Shown here one piece after another: positions 41,140-49,939 of a DNA stretch of 64,000 bases. The stretch's first letter is position 1, and the number at the start of each line of letters is the position of its first letter. The position numbers and the translations under genes are program-made. The notes beneath the pieces were generated by a model. It saw only the letters and a program-made list of their open reading frames with translations. It was not told the DNA's origin and searched no databases. The stretch comes from Paenibacillus sp. cl123 (GTDB lineage: Bacteria > Bacillota > Bacilli > Paenibacillales > NBRC-103111), in contig NZ_FMYY01000011.1 in the NCBI RefSeq assembly GCF_900101595.1, positions 72,173 to 136,172 on the forward strand, given 5' to 3'.

Positions 41140-41247
41140 TGGGGTGCACTCCGTTAGTTTTATAGTTATTTTTTTGTTATTTTAGGTATTGGGTCGTGGC
41201 TAACTCATTGAAATCTTTCGTGAGAGCCAAGCATCGTATGCAAGATC

Positions 41248-41286
41248 AACATATCATAGTTTTTTGAGACTGTAAATTAATTTCAC
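41248..41286 (-). promoter_or_regulatory. promoter of the nanE operon with possible RpiR operator
   Basis: Minus strand -35 TTTACA (41271-41276), 17-base spacer, -10 TATGTT (41248-41253). The -35 overlaps an imperfect palindrome GTGAAATTAATTTACA (41270-41286). A GAAATCTTTC palindrome lies between it and the gene, near 41210-41220. These are candidate sites for the RpiR-type regulator. Confidence 0.5.
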
Positions 41287-41289
41287 GTT

Positions 41290-41689
41290 ATTGAAAAATA
41301 TAAAAAAAATTTCCGCTATAATAAGGAGGTATTTTGTGACCTCACGGTTAAGCTTGGTTGTCTAGGCTATAGCGTACTTTAGATATGTGTCTGATGTGGT
41401 GGTCATCTGAAGAGTTTGTTATTGTTTTGGTCAGGTACGTTTCATCAATTAGGGTATAAAATCGTTACCTGTAACTGTGCATAAATATATCTTGGAAACA
41501 TTTGAAATTAGACTCAGCGGATAAAAAGAACCATAATACGAGAGCTTCACTTCTAAGTATCGCACCCCCTTTTATTTAAATCATTAATGTGATAAAGAAT
41601 ATAATGGACGCTTGGAGGCTTTTATACGTTAAAGCACCTGACAGCGTAACAATTCTCACACGCTCGCATGGAAAATCCCTGTATTCCCC
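41290..41689. other. AT-rich intergenic stretch with a decayed cassette end
   Basis: No gene. At 41517-41543, GCGGATAAAAAGAACCATAATACGAG closely matches, in two blocks, the end of the cassette at 50500-50526, implying a decayed relic of another cassette. The rest (41340-41510) has no recognisable feature. Confidence 0.5.
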
Positions 41690-42160
41690 ACATAGGAATG
41701 CAGGTCACTTTTTCCATAAACTCCATCCATAGCTCGGCCATTCGACCGTATCGTTCAGCCTGTTCATCCAGCTATATCGCTTTGTCGAATCTGAGTAAGT
41801 CACGTGGTTACAGGCGATAGAAACCGGGGAATTGCCATTGATCTCCTCAGAACAGTCGAACGCTCACGGCAGGACAGTAGCCTCCACCTACGGCGATTTC
41901 TGGGCGGTTTATACCCCCATTCGTCGCCAGATCGCAGATACGGGAAGGTAGGTTTTCAGGGATCATCGGCATATCCATCACGCTACAATTTTAGCTTCAT
42001 GTGAAAGTGTATAACAGCCCACGGGAAGCGGGATGATAGCCACCCGTCCGCCGAGAGAACTGGCTATGTATTATTAAATTCAGGAAGAGTTAGTGAAGCG
42101 CTGTTCCCCGCCGCGCAAACGTTATTCCGCTATTTTCGCTATCTGGTGTATCGCGGCGGG
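41690..42160. repeat. cassette-end repeat, copy 1
   Basis: About 470 bases matching 49940-50505; the best part is 41937-42160 against 50281-50500, about 90% identical by eye. It starts near CCACATAGGA and ends CGCTATTTTCGCTATCTGG just before the GAACCACAACG hairpin. Short ORFs inside it (41804-42004) mirror 50142-50348, but no ribosome binding site supports them. Each copy lies immediately 3' of an immunity-like gene. Confidence 0.7.
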
Positions 42161-42200
42161 CAAAAAAGAACCACAACGCGGGGGTTAGTCGCATTGTGGT
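42161..42200 (-). terminator. terminator of the orphan immunity-like gene, cassette type
   Basis: ACCACAACGC (42170-42179) / GCATTGTGGT (42191-42200), one G-T pair, then TTCTTTTTTG on the minus strand. It is 14 bases past the stop at 42214. Confidence 0.85.
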
Positions 42201-42213
42201 TAGAGAATAGTTT

Positions 42214-42840
42214 TTATATAAATTCTTTGTCACTTTCCTTAAAGCTAGGACACCAATGTATTGCACTGAGATTGGGAGTAGATTTTTCAAATTCATGTAC
42301 TCTCTCATACCAAGGTAAACTAAGTTCTCTTTGATGAAGATTTCTCAGACAAGACCAACCAAAACGTAAGTCTTCTCCACCCGTAGATTGAAAATCACTA
42401 TTATTACAGAAGGCACATATCTGAAACTCCAGATTCGTTTTGTTTTTTAGCTTTTGCAATGCAATGGAAAAATCCTCTGGAGCGCTCGCAGAAAAAAACT
42501 GGTTGTTAATAGTACAATTCAACTCGAAATGAATCATCTTATCATCGATCGAAGGGAGGTATGATAGATTAACTGTTTCAGTAATTTCAATAAACTCCAA
42601 GGAATCTCCTGTAGAAGCTGTAACTGTATGATTAAATATTATGATTGAGCCTTCTTTTAAATTATTGAGCAATGAAATTAAAGCATCTACGTAATTACGA
42701 CCTACAACCTCTACATTAGCTGTATCAGAAGTTAAAGATAAAAAGACTTTTCCATCTTCCCTAAAATGTACATATAATTTCGAATGTACACAAGTGTTGT
42801 TTTCTTCAGTCATTTTTACAAAAAACAGGTACTCACTCAT
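42214..42840 (-). CDS. candidate immunity protein of an orphan Rhs cassette
   Basis: 208 residues from ATG 42840 (AAGGGA upstream; a longer start at 42861 has none). Not recognised by family. Soluble, with a C-terminal FCNNSDFQSTGGEDLRFGWSCL segment (two Cys about 20 residues apart, perhaps a metal site) and a Trp-rich end. It follows the Rhs tail fragment and ends at a cassette-type terminator and repeat, the place where immunity genes sit in Rhs systems. The role is therefore an inference from position. AT-rich relative to the flanking nan operon. Confidence 0.55.
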   Translation of the reverse strand: MSEYLFFVKMTEENNTCVHSKLYVHFREDGKVFLSLTSDTANVEVVGRNYVDALISLLNNLKEGSIIIFNHTVTASTGDSLEFIEITETVNLSYLPSIDDKMIHFELNCTINNQFFSASAPEDFSIALQKLKNKTNLEFQICAFCNNSDFQSTGGEDLRFGWSCLRNLHQRELSLPWYERVHEFEKSTPNLSAIHWCPSFKESDKEFI

Positions 42841-42905
42841 TTCTTGGTTTCCCTTCATCAATCTTATTATGGTCCTTTGTATTGATATTGGCCTTAATAA
42901 TGTTG

Positions 42906-43091
42906 TTAATTATAGTAAGGATTAGTTTCTGCATCAGGTCTTGAAGCAATCCAGGCTACATGATGTACTGGATTAGCAGCCATTACAGTTACATGCCCAG
43001 TAGTAGTAATATCAACAAATGCTTTTAAAACACCAGTTTGATTAAAAGCTTCGATAATTGTATAAGTATATTTTGGTTTACTAGTCCCCAT
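42906..43091 (-). pseudogene. possible tail of an orphan Rhs toxin C-terminus
   Basis: 61 residues (the frame stays open about ten codons further upstream to a TAG). Sequence YTYTIIEAFNQTGVLKAFVD...AANPVHHVAWIASRPDAET reads like a C-terminal beta-rich domain. No start signal, and the recombinase remnant begins right upstream, so it is a truncated relic. Its position just before the candidate immunity gene suggests a broken toxin, but the Rhs core itself is missing. Confidence 0.35.
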
Positions 43092-43120
43092 CTGAAATCG
43101 TAGTTGGTAAAACTGGGTAA

Positions 43121-43363
43121 TTACCGGTAACGACTAAAGGCGCTTTCCTTCTCCTTGGCCGTCTGCGCATGTCGCCGGACATCGGCCAATATAATCTCGT
43201 AGATGTCCACATAGCTGATGTAATGGAAGCTGCAATACGCTTTGCCGCGCGTCCGCGCCTGATCGCAGGCGAAGCTACCGCGACCGCCTTTACCGCCGCT
43301 GGTTTTGCTGCTGCCTCCGCGAGCGAAGGACAAGCCTTGGCCCCAGGTCGAACATTTCAGCAA
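43121..43363 (-). pseudogene. serine recombinase remnant (C-terminal fragment)
   Basis: About 80 residues: KCSTWGQGLSF..., then KAYCSFHYISYVDIYEIILADVRRHAQTA. This resembles the zinc-ribbon and following helix of large serine recombinases from transposons (Cys in KCST and AYCSFHY). The rest of the enzyme is absent. It ends in TAA close to the Rhs-tail fragment. A plus-strand piece nearby (43470-43626, ending QTIEMARNVISAILKHRK) is a frame-broken relic of another gene. Confidence 0.45.
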
Positions 43364-43783
43364 ACCGCGAAAATTTGATGCTCGCCCTCTTTGGTCGGGC
43401 GCTTCCTCACCCGAATGACCTTCTGTGCCAAAGCAAAGGTTTGTATGGAAAATCTCTGCACTGATATCGAGAACGGGCTGAAAAGAACTCTGACAATTAT
43501 GACGAGTTTCCAGCCGACAAGCAACTCATCCAAGAGATTGTCGCCTTGCTTACCGAACATCATGACCCGCAAACGATTGAAATGGCCAGAAATGTTATCA
43601 GTGCCATACTGAAACATAGAAAATAAGAAGCCATGCTACCCGCGCATGGCTTTTTTAATTTCTTTTAGGACAACTTCGTATACTCGCTATATTTCTGCTG
43701 GATTCGGATTCCCACCTTGACCCCAATATAATGCTCCCATAGTCTGAGACACGGGAGGGAAAAAAATAAGTTATAATGAAACC
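43364..43783. other. decayed mobile-element region
   Basis: No intact gene. Contains the plus-strand relic at 43470-43626 (DKQLIQEIVALLTEHHDPQT) and flanking sequence of the IS3-type fragment that starts at 43784. Confidence 0.35.
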
Positions 43784-43834
43784 ATGGAAAAACGGAACCG
43801 ATATACCGCAGAGTTTAAAACAAAAGTCGTGCTG
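43784..43834 (+). pseudogene. IS3-family transposase orfA fragment
   Basis: Seventeen codons MEKRNRYTAEFKTKVVL with a GGGAGGG ribosome-binding-like stretch upstream, typical of the first residues of IS3-group orfA. The rest is lost; 43835-43999 shows no continuation. Confidence 0.55.
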
Positions 43835-43999
43835 CCCGGCCTTTGCCATCCATCGAAACCTTCGACAGGGGAAACTTTCATTTTAATCGTATCAAACAAT
43901 AGGCTTTTTCTCCTTCTAATCGTAGTAGGATGCTGCATATACCAAAATGTTGGGTAAAATTCGGCATGTTATACAAACATGATATGCACTCCTCATAGT

Positions 44000-44710
44000 T
44001 TAGTCATCCTCTTTCAGTTCTTTTTGAGTTCTCGGCCGTCTAAACAAATCATGTTTCGCAATCAAATCGTAAATATCATCGTCAATAGCAGCATGCCCCC
44101 TCTGAAATTGACCGAATTCAAGCTGTGGCACGACCAGATAATAAACCAACCATTGCAACGCGGACATTCGTTTTTCTCGTTGTACGGTCCATTTCGCTTG
44201 CTCCGCTTCCTCTAAATCGCTCGGCATCGTCTCATGAAATAGCTCCGACAATCGTTCCACTGTCTCCAGTATTCGGTGTGTTCCACTATAATCATTGCGC
44301 TCGTAAAGCTCTGTATACAATGTAGAACGCAGGTTAAGAATGACTGTTTCAATTCGTAGCTCATGCTCAAGCATCCTTCGTTCGTCTTCGTAGGGATCAA
44401 CCCAACGCAAGTATTCTTGTCGAGCACCATCATTGTCCGTAAAGAAATCTGGCATTTCATATGAATCTTGATTAGATAGTCTCCTCAAATATTCCAATTG
44501 AATTTGAATTTTTTCAACTTCATTCAGTTCCTTTGTAAAAAATTCTTCTTCGATTTTAAATAATGAAGATAGTGCTTCAAGCTTAGTTTTTGGAATCGGT
44601 CTCTTCTTACTTAGCCATGCCATGATGGTCGGTGGAGCAATGCCCAATTTTTCAGCGAGTTTTTTGTACGTACCGTTGTATACCTTTACAATATATTGAA
44701 GTCCTATCAT
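44000..44710 (-). CDS. XRE-family helix-turn-helix regulator
   Basis: 236 residues from ATG 44710 (AAGGGGGTGA upstream; an upstream GTG at 44719 overlaps it). The N-terminal domain has YKKLAEKLGIAPPTIMAWLSKKRPIPK, a HTH_3-type motif. The remainder is helical, with charged segments (EVEKIQIQLEYLRRLS; EEAEQAKWTVQREKRMSAL), not recognised. Two inverted 16-base sites flank its promoter, which suggests self-repression. Situated among toxin/immunity fragments; it is not clear whether it controls them. Confidence 0.8.
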   Translation of the reverse strand: MIGLQYIVKVYNGTYKKLAEKLGIAPPTIMAWLSKKRPIPKTKLEALSSLFKIEEEFFTKELNEVEKIQIQLEYLRRLSNQDSYEMPDFFTDNDGARQEYLRWVDPYEDERRMLEHELRIETVILNLRSTLYTELYERNDYSGTHRILETVERLSELFHETMPSDLEEAEQAKWTVQREKRMSALQWLVYYLVVPQLEFGQFQRGHAAIDDDIYDLIAKHDLFRRPRTQKELKEDD

Positions 44711-44728
44711 ATCAGTCACCCCCTTATC

Positions 44729-44788
44729 GACTAATCAATTAGCCTTACTTGTGCAATCAATATATCAAATGGCTACTCGATTAGTCAA
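44729..44788 (-). promoter_or_regulatory. autoregulatory promoter/operator of the XRE gene
   Basis: Minus strand -35 TTGACT (44783-44788), 18-base spacer, -10 TATATT (44759-44764). Two inverted near-identical sites, GACTAATCAATTAGCC (44729-44744) and GGCTACTCGATTAGTC (44771-44786), each themselves near-palindromic around CTAATC/GATTAG, sit over the transcription start and the -35. Confidence 0.7.
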
Positions 44789-44860
44789 TACTTGTTGAAA
44801 CTTTATTTTAAATTTCGCCGCCGCGCATACAATGCCATTTTTATCTCTTGGCACGAAGAA

Positions 44861-44897
44861 AAAAAGAACCACAACGCGAAGGTTAGTCGCATTGTGG
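44861..44897 (-). terminator. terminator of the second orphan immunity-like gene
   Basis: ACCACAACGC (44868-44877) / GCATTGTGG (44889-44897), then TTCTTTTTTTTC on the minus strand. Preceded on the plus strand by GCCGCGCATAC, a trace of the cassette-end repeat. 25 bases past the stop at 44922. Confidence 0.8.
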
Positions 44898-44921
44898 CAT
44901 CAAGTAATACTGTATTTAACT

Positions 44922-45653
44922 TTACAATTTCCTAATATTTAATGACCATTTTTCATCTTCCTGCTTATTAATCAAAGAGACAATTTCATTATCTTCCCAA
45001 GTAACCTTTCCAAGATGCTTTGCGTAAGCAAATTCATGGGGCTGGTCTGTTAATAATAAACTTCTCCCTAAACTCTGCCCCTTGCTACCCATCACTTCCA
45101 TGAAAATATTCATTTTGTTTACTTCATGATGACATATAACTTGGGCTACAGATTCTTTGTTCGGACTTTTAACAGGCTTACTCCACGTCCATTCATTTAA
45201 ATAATTGTTTTCAGTCATCTCATTGAATACTGAACTAAAAGGGGCACTATCCCAACCTTTGTAAGTTGCTACTTTTTCTACCCCTTCCTTGAGAATTTGA
45301 AACGAATTAACTTTCTTCTCATAATCTGAAAGTAAAATAAAGTTTAAAAAATTAAACTTTAACTGAACCACATATACCCCTGAGTAATTGATGATATTAT
45401 CATTCCTAATAACATCTACGCATTCGATAAGAATTTTTCTTCCCCCTGCAATTTTATATTTATTGAACAATCTCTCGAACATTGCTGTTACGCACCTTGT
45501 TTGGAGCGCGAATTCACGCCTAATCCACTTCCATTCAATAGATTCATCTTTATTTTTTCCTAAGAGAGTCATCCCGTTTGCCTTTATCATCTCGATGACC
45601 TTCTCTTTATCTGAAGCGTATGGCAAGTTTAATTCAAACTCCTTCAAAATCAT
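44922..45653 (-). CDS. candidate immunity protein of orphan Rhs cassette 1
   Basis: 243 residues from ATG 45653, which has GGAGG seven bases upstream (TTG 45659 is the alternative). Soluble, rich in charged and aromatic residues, not recognised by family (MILKEFELNLPYASDKEKV start). It begins 20 bases after the stop of the orphan Rhs C-terminus, the standard position of the cognate immunity gene in polymorphic toxin loci. Ends at a cassette-type terminator. AT-rich. Confidence 0.65.
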   Translation of the reverse strand: MILKEFELNLPYASDKEKVIEMIKANGMTLLGKNKDESIEWKWIRREFALQTRCVTAMFERLFNKYKIAGGRKILIECVDVIRNDNIINYSGVYVVQLKFNFLNFILLSDYEKKVNSFQILKEGVEKVATYKGWDSAPFSSVFNEMTENNYLNEWTWSKPVKSPNKESVAQVICHHEVNKMNIFMEVMGSKGQSLGRSLLLTDQPHEFAYAKHLGKVTWEDNEIVSLINKQEDEKWSLNIRKL

Positions 45654-45672
45654 AGACAACCTCCGTAAATTT

Positions 45673-46443
45673 TTATTGCTCCCAAGGTCTTGGATGTGAA
45701 TGCATACTCATTGAATTTCCATTCTCCCATAGTCTTTGAGCGTAGTTTGTTTCCCAATTTAGAGCTTCATATCTATCTGGAAACTGTCCTATAATTCTTG
45801 CATCGTATTTATCATAGCCAGCTGCCTTATTCCAAGCATTAACTTGTTGGTTTGCCCTTGGGGATGTGCCATTTTTATTTAATGGACGTCCACTAATTCC
45901 ATTTTTAACAACATCTCCTCCATCTTTTACGAAGATCTCATATCCGTGCTGTGGTTTTGTGCTGACCGTACTATTACCGTTGACAGATTTTGTGCCACTT
46001 ACTTTAATTGATCCTACTAAACCACCCGTAACAAAATTAAACATTCCATCATAGAATCCCTGTTCCGCATCATACTGGGCATCAAACAATGAAACAAGTA
46101 AGTCTCTAGCCCAACTTGCATCTTTTTCATTATTTAACTCGGGGTATGCACTGGTCATTGTAGCTACGCCAAACCAAAACTTGAAATCATTGTTATCATT
46201 GTCTTGAGCGCCAGGTATAAAGCTCTTGGCTTGTGTACCTAAGTTAGACCTTACTTGCCAGTATAACTCCGACCCTTGTCCGTAATTTCTAGCATTTTCA
46301 ATATTTGCTCCAACATACGTTCCTGCTAACACGTGTCCGGTAGGATCAGTATGAATTAATGGATTATTATGCACATACGTATACAGATTCAACGTCAACG
46401 GATTCGTAATATCCCCTTCATACGTATCCTTGTTAATAAAGCC
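45673..46443 (-). pseudogene. orphan Rhs C-terminus (toxin module without the core)
   Basis: Open frame of 256 residues with no start signal. The first 37 residues (FINKDTYEGDITNPLTLNLY...NPLIHTDPTGH) match the end of the Rhs core in the intact gene (FINEDTYEGDISNPLSLNLY...NPLRYTDPTGH), after which the sequence differs completely. The variable tail ends with HGYEIFVKDGG, NGISGRPLNKNGTSPRANQ and GNSMSMHSHPRPWEQ. The YEIF...VVKNGISGRP spacing resembles a GIY-YIG-type nuclease fold (tentative). The break with the core is at 46440/46441, next to an IS110 element. Orphan C-termini like this are substrates for recombination onto the full gene. Confidence 0.8.
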
Positions 46444-46499
46444 TTATTATCCGTAGGAAGCGGGGCGACAGTCCACCCCTAGAACTTATTTCCATTATA

Positions 46500-47734
46500 T
46501 CACCCAGCGTCTTCCTCCGGCACTGTCGGTATCACATACGCCGCCTTCGTTCGCATCAGGTAATGGACGACATTCACCAGCTTCCGCATATACAGACGAT
46601 GGCTTGCTGCTTCGTCTTCCCCTCCGCCATCCTTCCCTCGTAGTACGCATAGAAGTACGGATTACGCGGCTCCTTCTTCGTTCTCGTTACCGCGATTTGC
46701 CGGATAGCGAGAGCTTTCAGAATATCGTGCAGCTCCCGATTGCCCTGCTTGCTCTTGTAATGACGGTGCTTGTTCCCGGACCCCACAGCTATCGGCGCTA
46801 CGCCCGCGAATCTCGCCAGCTTATCCGGCGTAGCGAAGCGGTGAATATCTCCAATCTCCGCCACCAGTTCCGCAGCCGTTACAAGGTCGATTCCCGTCAT
46901 CGTCTCCAACTGGAACCCATGCTGTTTCATGAGACTCGCGATTTCCTGCTCAATACGGCTCAGTTCACGCCCATAGAAGCGAATATTGCGCACGAGCCCT
47001 TTCACGATAAAATCGCGCTTCTCCTGAAAATCCCGTGTCGTTTCGCCGTCCTCCGCAATCAGCGTGAGCATCTGCTCCGCTTTCTTCGTCGAGAGGGCAT
47101 AGTTGCTCAGCTTCCGCAGGAACTTCGCCAGCTCATCCAACGTCACACCATCCAGGTGGACGGGCGAAGGATACTTATGCCAGAAGACAAGCGCCGTTTT
47201 CCCGTCGATTTCGGAAAAGAACTTCTTGTAGCTGGGGTAGTGGTAGCCGAGTTGCTGATGCAGCCGCTTCACCATACCCGACAAGCTCTTGGCCTGCCAT
47301 TTTCGCTGGGTGACGAGCTGGCTAATCGCCCAGTACAGGTCAATCGGCTTCGCGTCAGGCAGATTCGCTAGTTCATCCCGCAGCACCTTTGCCACGCATT
47401 CCGCATCCCAGCTATCGGATTTCTGCACCGTGACGTGGCTCTTGCGGCGGTTATTCGCCAGCTTCGCGTTCACTTCCTTTACCGAACAGCCGCTTTCCGT
47501 TAAATAGACAGCCAGCGATCTGCCGAATCCCCCCATGTCTTCCAAGCCGTATACGGCGGATATACCTTTCTTCGTGTGTTTCTTCACTTCTTTCAACAGC
47601 ATAGGAAAGGCGGACGGCTTATTGTCGAACCGGATTTCGCCCAGCTTCTTGTTCCAGCAATCGATCATGACGGCAGTATGGTGCTGCTTGTGCAGGTCTA
47701 CGCCTACATAGATCGTACGGTCAGGCTTCAACAT
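46500..47734 (-). pseudogene. IS110-family transposase with a C-terminal frameshift
   Basis: From ATG 47734 (AAGGAG upstream). The N-terminal DEDD/RuvC-like domain shows IYVGVDLHKQHHTAVMIDCW and GLEDMGGFGRSLAVYL; the C-terminal Transposase_20 domain shows MTGIDLVTAAELVAEIGDIH, FAGVAPIAVGSGNKHRHYKS and ELHDILKALA. The frame continues to 46574 and ends in VCICGSW. Reading one base shifted near 46587-46592 gives the normal family ending MRKLVNVVHYLMRTKAAYVIP and a stop at 46500, so one base has been lost. The catalytic Ser-region GSGNKHR is intact, so activity may or may not be lost. Confidence 0.85.
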
Positions 47735-47905
47735 GTTATCCACTCCTTCTTTCGAATCGTTACGTATAGGTCGGTTTACTCGCAACGCAGGAATTCACCA
47801 TCGGCCTATAAGTAACCATTCCATCGGAGCCGTTACTACGATAGGCGGAAGCGTAAGTTTGCATCCTCAGTTCGAGCGGACGAGCCGCAAAGACACGTTA
47901 GCAAA
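47735..47905 (-). ncRNA. possible IS110 bridge RNA region
   Basis: About 170 bases of non-coding DNA directly upstream of the IS110 transposase. In IS110-group elements this end encodes a structured bridge RNA that guides target and donor recognition (published for IS621 and relatives). I can see GC-rich self-complementary segments but have not folded them, so the call rests on family and position. Confidence 0.3.
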
Positions 47906-47908
47906 ATC

Positions 47909-48190
47909 TTACGTTCCCCATCGCCTTATCGGCTCTCTGGTTTCAGCTGTATCGCAAGTATCGTTTTTTTCCATCCGCACTTGCCAAAGTTCGCTTCGGT
48001 GTTCATCGGTATAGCTATATATCCTTTGGATGAGTTCCTTCGCCGTTTCCTGATCCATCTCGCGCTCTTTCCGGTACATCGTCTCCAATAGCGCAAAGAG
48101 ACAGGTTTCCCCCGTCTGGATTTGCCGAAGGAGTCGGTCTTCTTTCTCAATCAACAATTCGTACTCGTTACGAAGTTCTTCCACGTTCAT
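47909..48190 (-). CDS. small helical hypothetical protein of the integrated Rep element
   Basis: 93 residues from ATG 48190 with GGGGGAG well placed upstream. Highly charged, probably coiled coil (NVEELRNEYELLIEKEDRLL; KEREMDQETAKELIQRI). Not recognised. Same strand as and downstream of the Rep relic, likely part of the same plasmid- or phage-derived element. The remainder 48191-48374 shows no gene. Confidence 0.55.
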   Translation of the reverse strand: MNVEELRNEYELLIEKEDRLLRQIQTGETCLFALLETMYRKEREMDQETAKELIQRIYSYTDEHRSELWQVRMEKNDTCDTAETREPIRRWGT

Positions 48191-48374
48191 TAGTCACTCC
48201 CCCAATGACCACGTTCATTAGCGTCGTATAAAGAATTACTAGATTCTGGTAAATGTTTCTAGCGGCAATCATATAACGCGAGCATAGGGAGTTCAAGCCT
48301 TATTTCATTTCAAAATTAAAGTACCACAACCTTTATCCAGCCCGCCCACAGTTGGGACAAGGGCCTTATGGGCT

Positions 48375-49305
48375 TTACTGCGGTAACGTTATAAAGGTGA
48401 GCTTTACTTCGTCAGGTGGTACGTTTCGAGTTGAGATATAGTTTATGTACTCCACAGAGAATTGGCGGGATTCCACTAGCTTCGGCACATATCCGCTCTC
48501 CCTCAACTTCGCCATCATCTCGTCAAAGTCGCCTTTTACCGTCCTTGGGACAATTAGGTTCTTGCTCTGGAGAAAACAGGCGCTTTCCATACGAATGCTC
48601 ATCCGCTTTAAAATCCCGCAGGTTCTTAATCAAGTCGAGCTTCAGCTTGTTCCGGCGCTCCGCCATCGGCAGGCTGTAGATACGCTTCAATTCGACGCTC
48701 CCCAGCCCCCAGATGTCCCGAAACGCTCCATCCGCCAGCTCCGCTCTGTGTATCGTGGACAGGTCGGTCAGCAGGTGGAAGTGGAGCGCACCGCGCTGCT
48801 GAAAGGAACGAACCGCGAAATACTTAAAATCGCCGTATCGCTCACGCATCCGCTTTACCCAGTTCTCATAGTCCTTCGCCACTTCGTCTAACGTCACGTC
48901 CGGCTTCTCGTAGGTCAAGGTAATGAACTTATGGCCCAGGCTAAAGTTCCGGTCCATCAGGTGGCTGAATCGTTCCCGCTCCGCTAACCTTAGTCTCCCA
49001 GGCTTCGGCGTTCGATCAGGGCGATTTCGCGCGCACTCCTCCTTATCCAGCGGTTCTAAAATCGCTGAATAGACCCGTTTCTCTATATCCGTCAGAGATT
49101 GATCAGCGTGAATCGCTTCTATCTCCGCGTAACGTTGGTTTTTCGATTTACGGTCGCTTTCTTCAGGCATCTCCTTTCCGTAAACTTTCACTCGCGGGCA
49201 ATCTCCAATCTTCGTCATCTGGCAGTTATAGCCCATCGCCCAGCCCTCCTCGGTTTCATAGCGCCCCATTGGGGTTGTTTCCGTAAATAAACCCGGGGGA
49301 TTCAT
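48375..49305 (-). pseudogene. rolling-circle (HUH) replication initiator, frameshifted
   Basis: Start ATG 49305 with GGAG upstream. Motif 1 KFITLTY and motif 2 GALHFHLLTDLS (the HUH pair) are intact. The frame runs to 48523, but the natural continuation is in another frame (start about 48602): SKNLIVPRTVKGDFDEMM...VPPDEVKLTFITL, ending 48375. The shift lies near 48575-48600, at CTGTTTTCTCC. The usual tyrosine (YxxK) motif seems lost: the aligned stretch reads KLDLIKNL, with Asp where Tyr is expected, so nicking activity is doubtful even if the frame were restored. Confidence 0.75.
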
Positions 49306-49538
49306 CTGTACTCCATGTGATTCACATGAAAAATAGCAGCAGGGGAAATAATCTCCTCACTGCGCTCGGAATCTCCTGTAAGAGGGCAGGGAAGGAATAT
49401 GGTTACAGCCCGTTTAAACAAGGCGTAACGGGCGAATAATGAGGGGCCTTCCCGAATATGCAAAAATACCCCGTCAGCGACTACGGGACGTTCTACGTCC
49501 ATTTCGTCGCCTGCGGGGGCGTGTAAGGATATTACCAT
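49302..49538 (-). CDS. small hypothetical protein overlapping the Rep start
   Basis: 78 residues. Its stop overlaps the Rep ATG by four bases (ATGA), suggesting coupled translation. No clear ribosome binding site and no recognised domain. Real gene status is uncertain. Confidence 0.4.
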   Translation of the reverse strand: MVISLHAPAGDEMDVERPVVADGVFLHIREGPSLFARYALFKRAVTIFLPCPLTGDSERSEEIISPAAIFHVNHMEYR

Positions 49539-49939
49539 CCAGAGAACAGCAGAAGATCAGAGCAAATCGATTATTCCCAGATACCTCGTATAGAAAGAAT
49601 TAAAGGACGAGCGAAGCGAGTCACTCCGAGCGTTAGCGAGGAGCAGAGCACATCCATCCCTTGGATCTCCATAGTCAGAAAACAGCGCAGGCTTCTATGG
49701 GCATGGGGTGCCCACGGATATTCAGGCTGCTCGTTCCCTGCCTGTGACCTCCTCGCTTCGCTCGGAAGACTCCGCTTCGCTCCGTCCCTTTCTTCCCTTC
49801 GGTCTTCAAGTTAGAACATGTTATTCATTTGATGATTCCTCTTTATTTCTAATATAGCGGCCACTTTTATTCGTTTTATTCGTCCACTTTGGACAGGCAT
49901 CCGAAATCTGCGGAGGACGGAACGTTCCCATAAGAACAC
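49539..49939. other. intergenic region flanking the Rep element
   Basis: No gene. Contains GAGCGAAGCGAG-type and GCTTCGCTC-rich short inverted repeats (49610-49640 and 49760-49790), common next to rolling-circle and phage-like Rep genes and possibly part of an origin. Confidence 0.4.

Larger units (their letters stand above)
46447..47905 (-). mobile_element. IS110-family insertion sequence, boundaries approximate
   Basis: Consists of the transposase relic plus about 55 bases of 3' and 170 bases of 5' non-coding sequence. No long terminal inverted repeat is evident, as usual for IS110. It lies directly at the break of the orphan Rhs module. Confidence 0.5.

Noticed and set aside
41804-42004. 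Pair of short plus-strand frames here and at 50142-50348 with similar products
   Set aside because: Similarity follows from the shared DNA repeat; no ribosome binding site, and synonymous sites are not favoured.
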